Below are positions 3,832 through 6,448 of a stretch of 6,448 nucleotides of DNA, one piece after another. Source of the DNA: an uncultured Collinsella sp. (GTDB lineage: Bacteria > Actinomycetota > Coriobacteriia > Coriobacteriales > Coriobacteriaceae). The notes below the pieces were generated by a model. It made no database searches and was not told the DNA's origin. It saw only the letters and a program-made list of their open reading frames with translations. The stretch lies in the NCBI GenBank assembly GCA_900550815.1, contig URTW01000118.1, positions 1 through 6,448 on the forward strand, written 5' to 3'. The translations under genes and the position numbers were made by a program. Each line of letters starts with the position of its first letter. The stretch's first letter is position 1.

Positions 3832-6448
3832 CTAGGCCTCGTTGTACACCGTCTTGAGCTTCAGCAGGTGAGCGTAGCGGTCCATGGCAGCCTGCTCATT
3901 CTCCTTGAAGAGCTCCTCGGCGCGCTCGGGGAAGGAACGCGTCAGCGAAGCGTAACGGGCCTCGTTCATCAGGAACTCCTGATAACCGCCCGCGGGCTCC
4001 TTGGAATCGAGCGAGAACTTCTTGCCGGCAGCAGCCTCGGGGTTGAAGCGGAAGAGGTTCCAGTAACCGCACTCGACAGCCTTCTTCATCTCGGCCTGGC
4101 AGTTCTGCATGCCACCCTTCTTGATGGAGTGCATCTCGCAGGGGCTGTAGCCGATGATGAGGGACGGGCCGTCGTAGGCCTCGGCCTCGTGAATGGCCTT
4201 GAGGGTCTGAGCCGGGTTGGCGCCCATGGCGACCTGCGCCACGTAGACGTAGCCGTAGCTCATGGCGATCTCGGCCAGGGACTTCTTCTTGGTCACCTTA
4301 CCGGCAGCGGCGAACTGAGCGACCTGGCCCAGGTTCGAGGCCTTGGAGGCCTGACCGCCGGTGTTGGAGTAGACCTCGGTGTCGAAGACGAAGACGTTGA
4401 CGTTGTGGCCGGAAGCCAGGACGTGGTCCAGGCCACCGAAGCCGATGTCATAGGCCCAGCCGTCGCCGCCGAAGATCCAGAAGGACTTCTTGGTGAGGTA
4501 AGCCTTGTCGGCGAGGATCGCCTTGGAAGCGTCGCAGCCGCACTTCTCGAGCTCGGCAACGTAGGCAGCGGCAGCGGCCTTGGAGGCCTCGGCGTCGTTG
4601 ACGGAGTCGATCCAAGCCTGGCCGGCGGCCTTGAGCTCATCGGACGGACCATCGGCAGCAATGATGTCCTGGGTAGCGGCGATCAGCTTCTTCTGGACGG
4701 CCTCGTAACCGACGGCCATGCCCAGACCGTGCTCGGCATTGTCCTCGAACAGGGAGTTGTTCCACGCCGGGCCGTGACCGTCCTTGTCCTTGCAGTAAGG
4801 AGCGGTGGCAGCGGGGTTGCCCCAAATGGAGGAGCAGCCGGTGGCGTTGGAAATGAACATGCGGTCGCCGGCGACCTGGGTCACCAGACGTGCATAGGCG
4901 GTCTCGGCGCAGCCGGCGCAGGAGCCGGAGAACTCCAGGTAGGGCTGCTTAAACTGGCTGCCCTTGACGTTGGCCGCGATGAGCTCCTTCTTCTCGGAGA
5001 CGTTCTCGACCATATAGTCCCAAACGGGCTGCTGGTCCATCTCCTGCTCGGTGGGAACCATCTCGAGGGCGCCCTTGGGGCAAACCTTGACGCAGTTGGT
5101 GCAACCCATGCAGTCGAGCGGGGACACAGCCATGGTGAACTTCATGCCCTTGGCCTTGGGGCCCATGGCGTCGAGCGTGCGGGTAGCCTCGGGCGCGGCA
5201 GCAGCCTCGTCCTCGGTCATCGCGAACGGACGGATGGTGGCATGCGGGCACACGTAGGCGCACTGGTTGCACTGGATGCACTTGGTCTCGTCCCAGTGGG
5301 GAACGACCACGGCGACGCCGCGCTTCTCGTATGCGGAGGCGCCCAGCTCAAACTGGCCGTCGGCGCAATCGACGAAGGCGGAAACAGGCAGGCTGTCGCC
5401 GTCCATGCGATCGATGGGCTCGAGCAGGTTCTTGACCTGCTGGGCGATAGCGGACTTGGTCTCCTCGGAGAGCTCGACGGGAGCGGCATCCTCGGCGGTA
5501 GCCCAGTCGGCCGGAACCTCGAACTTACGGAAGGCGGTAGCGCCGGCATCGATGGCCTTGTGGTTGGCGTCGACGATAGCCTGGCCCTTCTTCATGTAGG
5601 ACTTGGTAGCCGCGTCCTTCATGTACTGCAGGGCGTCCTCGGCGGGCAGGACCTTGGCCAGCGCGAAGAAGGCGGACTGGAGCACCGTGTTGGTGCGCTT
5701 GCCCATGCCGACCTTAGCGGCCAGGTCGATAGCGTCGATCAGGTAGACGTTGACGTTGTTGTTCGCGATGTAGCGCTTGGCCACGGCGGGCATGTGCTCG
5801 GCGAACTCCTCGTCGCTCCACTGGCAGTTGACCAGGAAGGTGCCGCCCGGCTTGACGTCGCGGACCATCTTGAAGCCCTTAACGATGTAGCTGGGGTTGT
5901 GGCAAGCGACAAAGTCGGCCTTGGTCACGTAGTACGGCGAACGGATCGGGGAATCACCAAAGCGCAGGTGCGAGACGGTGACGCCGCCGGTCTTCTTGGA
6001 GTCGTACTGGAAGTAGGCCTGGACGTACTTGTCGGTGTGGTCGCCGATGATCTTGATGGAGTTCTTGTTTGCGCCGACGGTACCGTCAGAACCGAGGCCC
6101 CAGAACTTGCAGGACTTCGTGCCTGCCGGTGCGGTATCCGGGTGCTCGTTTGCTTCGAGGGGCAGGTGCGTAACATCGTCCACGATGCCGATGGTGAACT
6201 TCTTCTTCGCATCGTCGCCCTTTTCCATGTTGCGGTAAACAGCGATGATGTCAGCCGGCTTCGTATCCTTGGAGCCGAGGCCGTAACGACCGGTGAGAAC
6301 CTTAGCACAGCCGAACTGCGTGCCGTTGATAGCAGCCAGAACGTCAAGGTACAGCGGCTCGCCGATGGAGCCCGGCTCCTTCGTTCGGTCGAGCACGGAG
6401 ATGGTCTTAACGGTTTCCGGAAGCACGTCAAGAAGGTACATAGCAGCG
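3832..6448 (-). CDS. nifJ: Pyruvate:ferredoxin (flavodoxin) oxidoreductase, C-terminal ~870 residues (cut by right edge)
   Basis: This cytosolic TPP and iron-sulfur enzyme converts pyruvate and CoA to acetyl-CoA, CO2 and reduced ferredoxin or flavodoxin, the central step of anaerobic pyruvate catabolism. The frame is open to the window edge. The ATG at 6441-6439 is internal, because it precedes the conserved LPETVKTISVLDRTKEPGSIG segment, so about 300 N-terminal residues are missing. Numbering from that methionine, the order is: end of domain II; the POR gamma-like domain (FWGLGSDGTVGANK near 113-126); two [4Fe-4S] ferredoxin motifs (Cys 388/391/394/398 and 444/447/450/454); and the TPP domain, with proximal-cluster cysteines C508, C511, C536 and C768, GGDGW at 658-662 and the DTEVYSNTGGQ loop. 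The cysteine spacing agrees with the Desulfovibrio africanus enzyme as I remember it. No key residue seems lost. Its codon use is strongly GC-biased, as in a highly expressed housekeeping gene. It ends at TAG 3834-3832, just before the nested inverted repeat. Confidence 0.98.
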   Translation of the reverse strand, partial: AAMYLLDVLPETVKTISVLDRTKEPGSIGEPLYLDVLAAINGTQFGCAKVLTGRYGLGSKDTKPADIIAVYRNMEKGDDAKKKFTIGIVDDVTHLPLEANEHPDTAPAGTKSCKFWGLGSDGTVGANKNSIKIIGDHTDKYVQAYFQYDSKKTGGVTVSHLRFGDSPIRSPYYVTKADFVACHNPSYIVKGFKMVRDVKPGGTFLVNCQWSDEEFAEHMPAVAKRYIANNNVNVYLIDAIDLAAKVGMGKRTNTVLQSAFFALAKVLPAEDALQYMKDAATKSYMKKGQAIVDANHKAIDAGATAFRKFEVPADWATAEDAAPVELSEETKSAIAQQVKNLLEPIDRMDGDSLPVSAFVDCADGQFELGASAYEKRGVAVVVPHWDETKCIQCNQCAYVCPHATIRPFAMTEDEAAAAPEATRTLDAMGPKAKGMKFTMAVSPLDCMGCTNCVKVCPKGALEMVPTEQEMDQQPVWDYMVENVSEKKELIAANVKGSQFKQPYLEFSGSCAGCAETAYARLVTQVAGDRMFISNATGCSSIWGNPAATAPYCKDKDGHGPAWNNSLFEDNAEHGLGMAVGYEAVQKKLIAATQDIIAADGPSDELKAAGQAWIDSVNDAEASKAAAAAYVAELEKCGCDASKAILADKAYLTKKSFWIFGGDGWAYDIGFGGLDHVLASGHNVNVFVFDTEVYSNTGGQASKASNLGQVAQFAAAGKVTKKKSLAEIAMSYGYVYVAQVAMGANPAQTLKAIHEAEAYDGPSLIIGYSPCEMHSIKKGGMQNCQAEMKKAVECGYWNLFRFNPEAAAGKKFSLDSKEPAGGYQEFLMNEARYASLTRSFPERAEELFKENEQAAMDRYAHLLKLKTVYNEA

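Noticed and set aside
6439..6441. Start of nifJ at this ATG
   Set aside because: The frame is open upstream to the window edge and the conserved N-terminal pyruvate-binding domain is missing, so this is an internal methionine.

Overview
The window looks like chromosomal DNA from a high-GC, strictly anaerobic gut bacterium, most likely a Coriobacteriia member such as Collinsella. The grounds are a single-chain pyruvate:ferredoxin oxidoreductase, a carbamate kinase, GC-rich codon use and strong purine-rich Shine-Dalgarno sites. This assignment is inference from gene content and base composition, not from a phylogenetic marker.

Layout, left to right. Positions 1-312 (minus) hold the N-terminal third of a carbamate kinase (arcC), which runs off the left edge. 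Positions 313-916 are a long intergenic region that becomes AT-rich around 340-680. It holds a candidate arcC promoter with symmetric elements around it, a possible 50-residue small ORF (681-833), and a candidate rightward promoter plus a palindrome. Positions 917-1860 (plus) are a two-gene, translationally coupled operon: a DUF3830-like (cyclophilin-like fold) small protein and an unrecognised helical protein, followed by a hairpin at 1915-1948. Positions 2006-2088 carry three spaced copies of a 16-bp AT-rich repeat directly in front of a lower-GC gene for an AAA_14/DUF4143 ATPase (2101-3462, plus). Positions 3463-3831 have no gene. They hold two tandem copies of a ~64-bp hairpin-forming repeat and a 125-bp nested inverted repeat whose core is a bidirectional terminator. 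Positions 3832-6448 (minus) are the C-terminal ~870 residues of nifJ, which runs off the right edge.

Functionally, nifJ (pyruvate to acetyl-CoA, CO2 and reduced ferredoxin) and arcC (carbamoyl phosphate to ATP, or the reverse) are core fermentative energy genes. The two genes at 917-1860 are accessory with unknown roles. The ATPase gene, with its different base composition, own upstream repeat array and repeat-rich downstream flank, looks like an independently acquired single-gene unit between two conserved metabolic loci. No complete defence system, CRISPR array, RNA gene or insertion sequence was found. The most unusual content is non-coding: the repeat array before the ATPase and the two repeat structures between it and nifJ.
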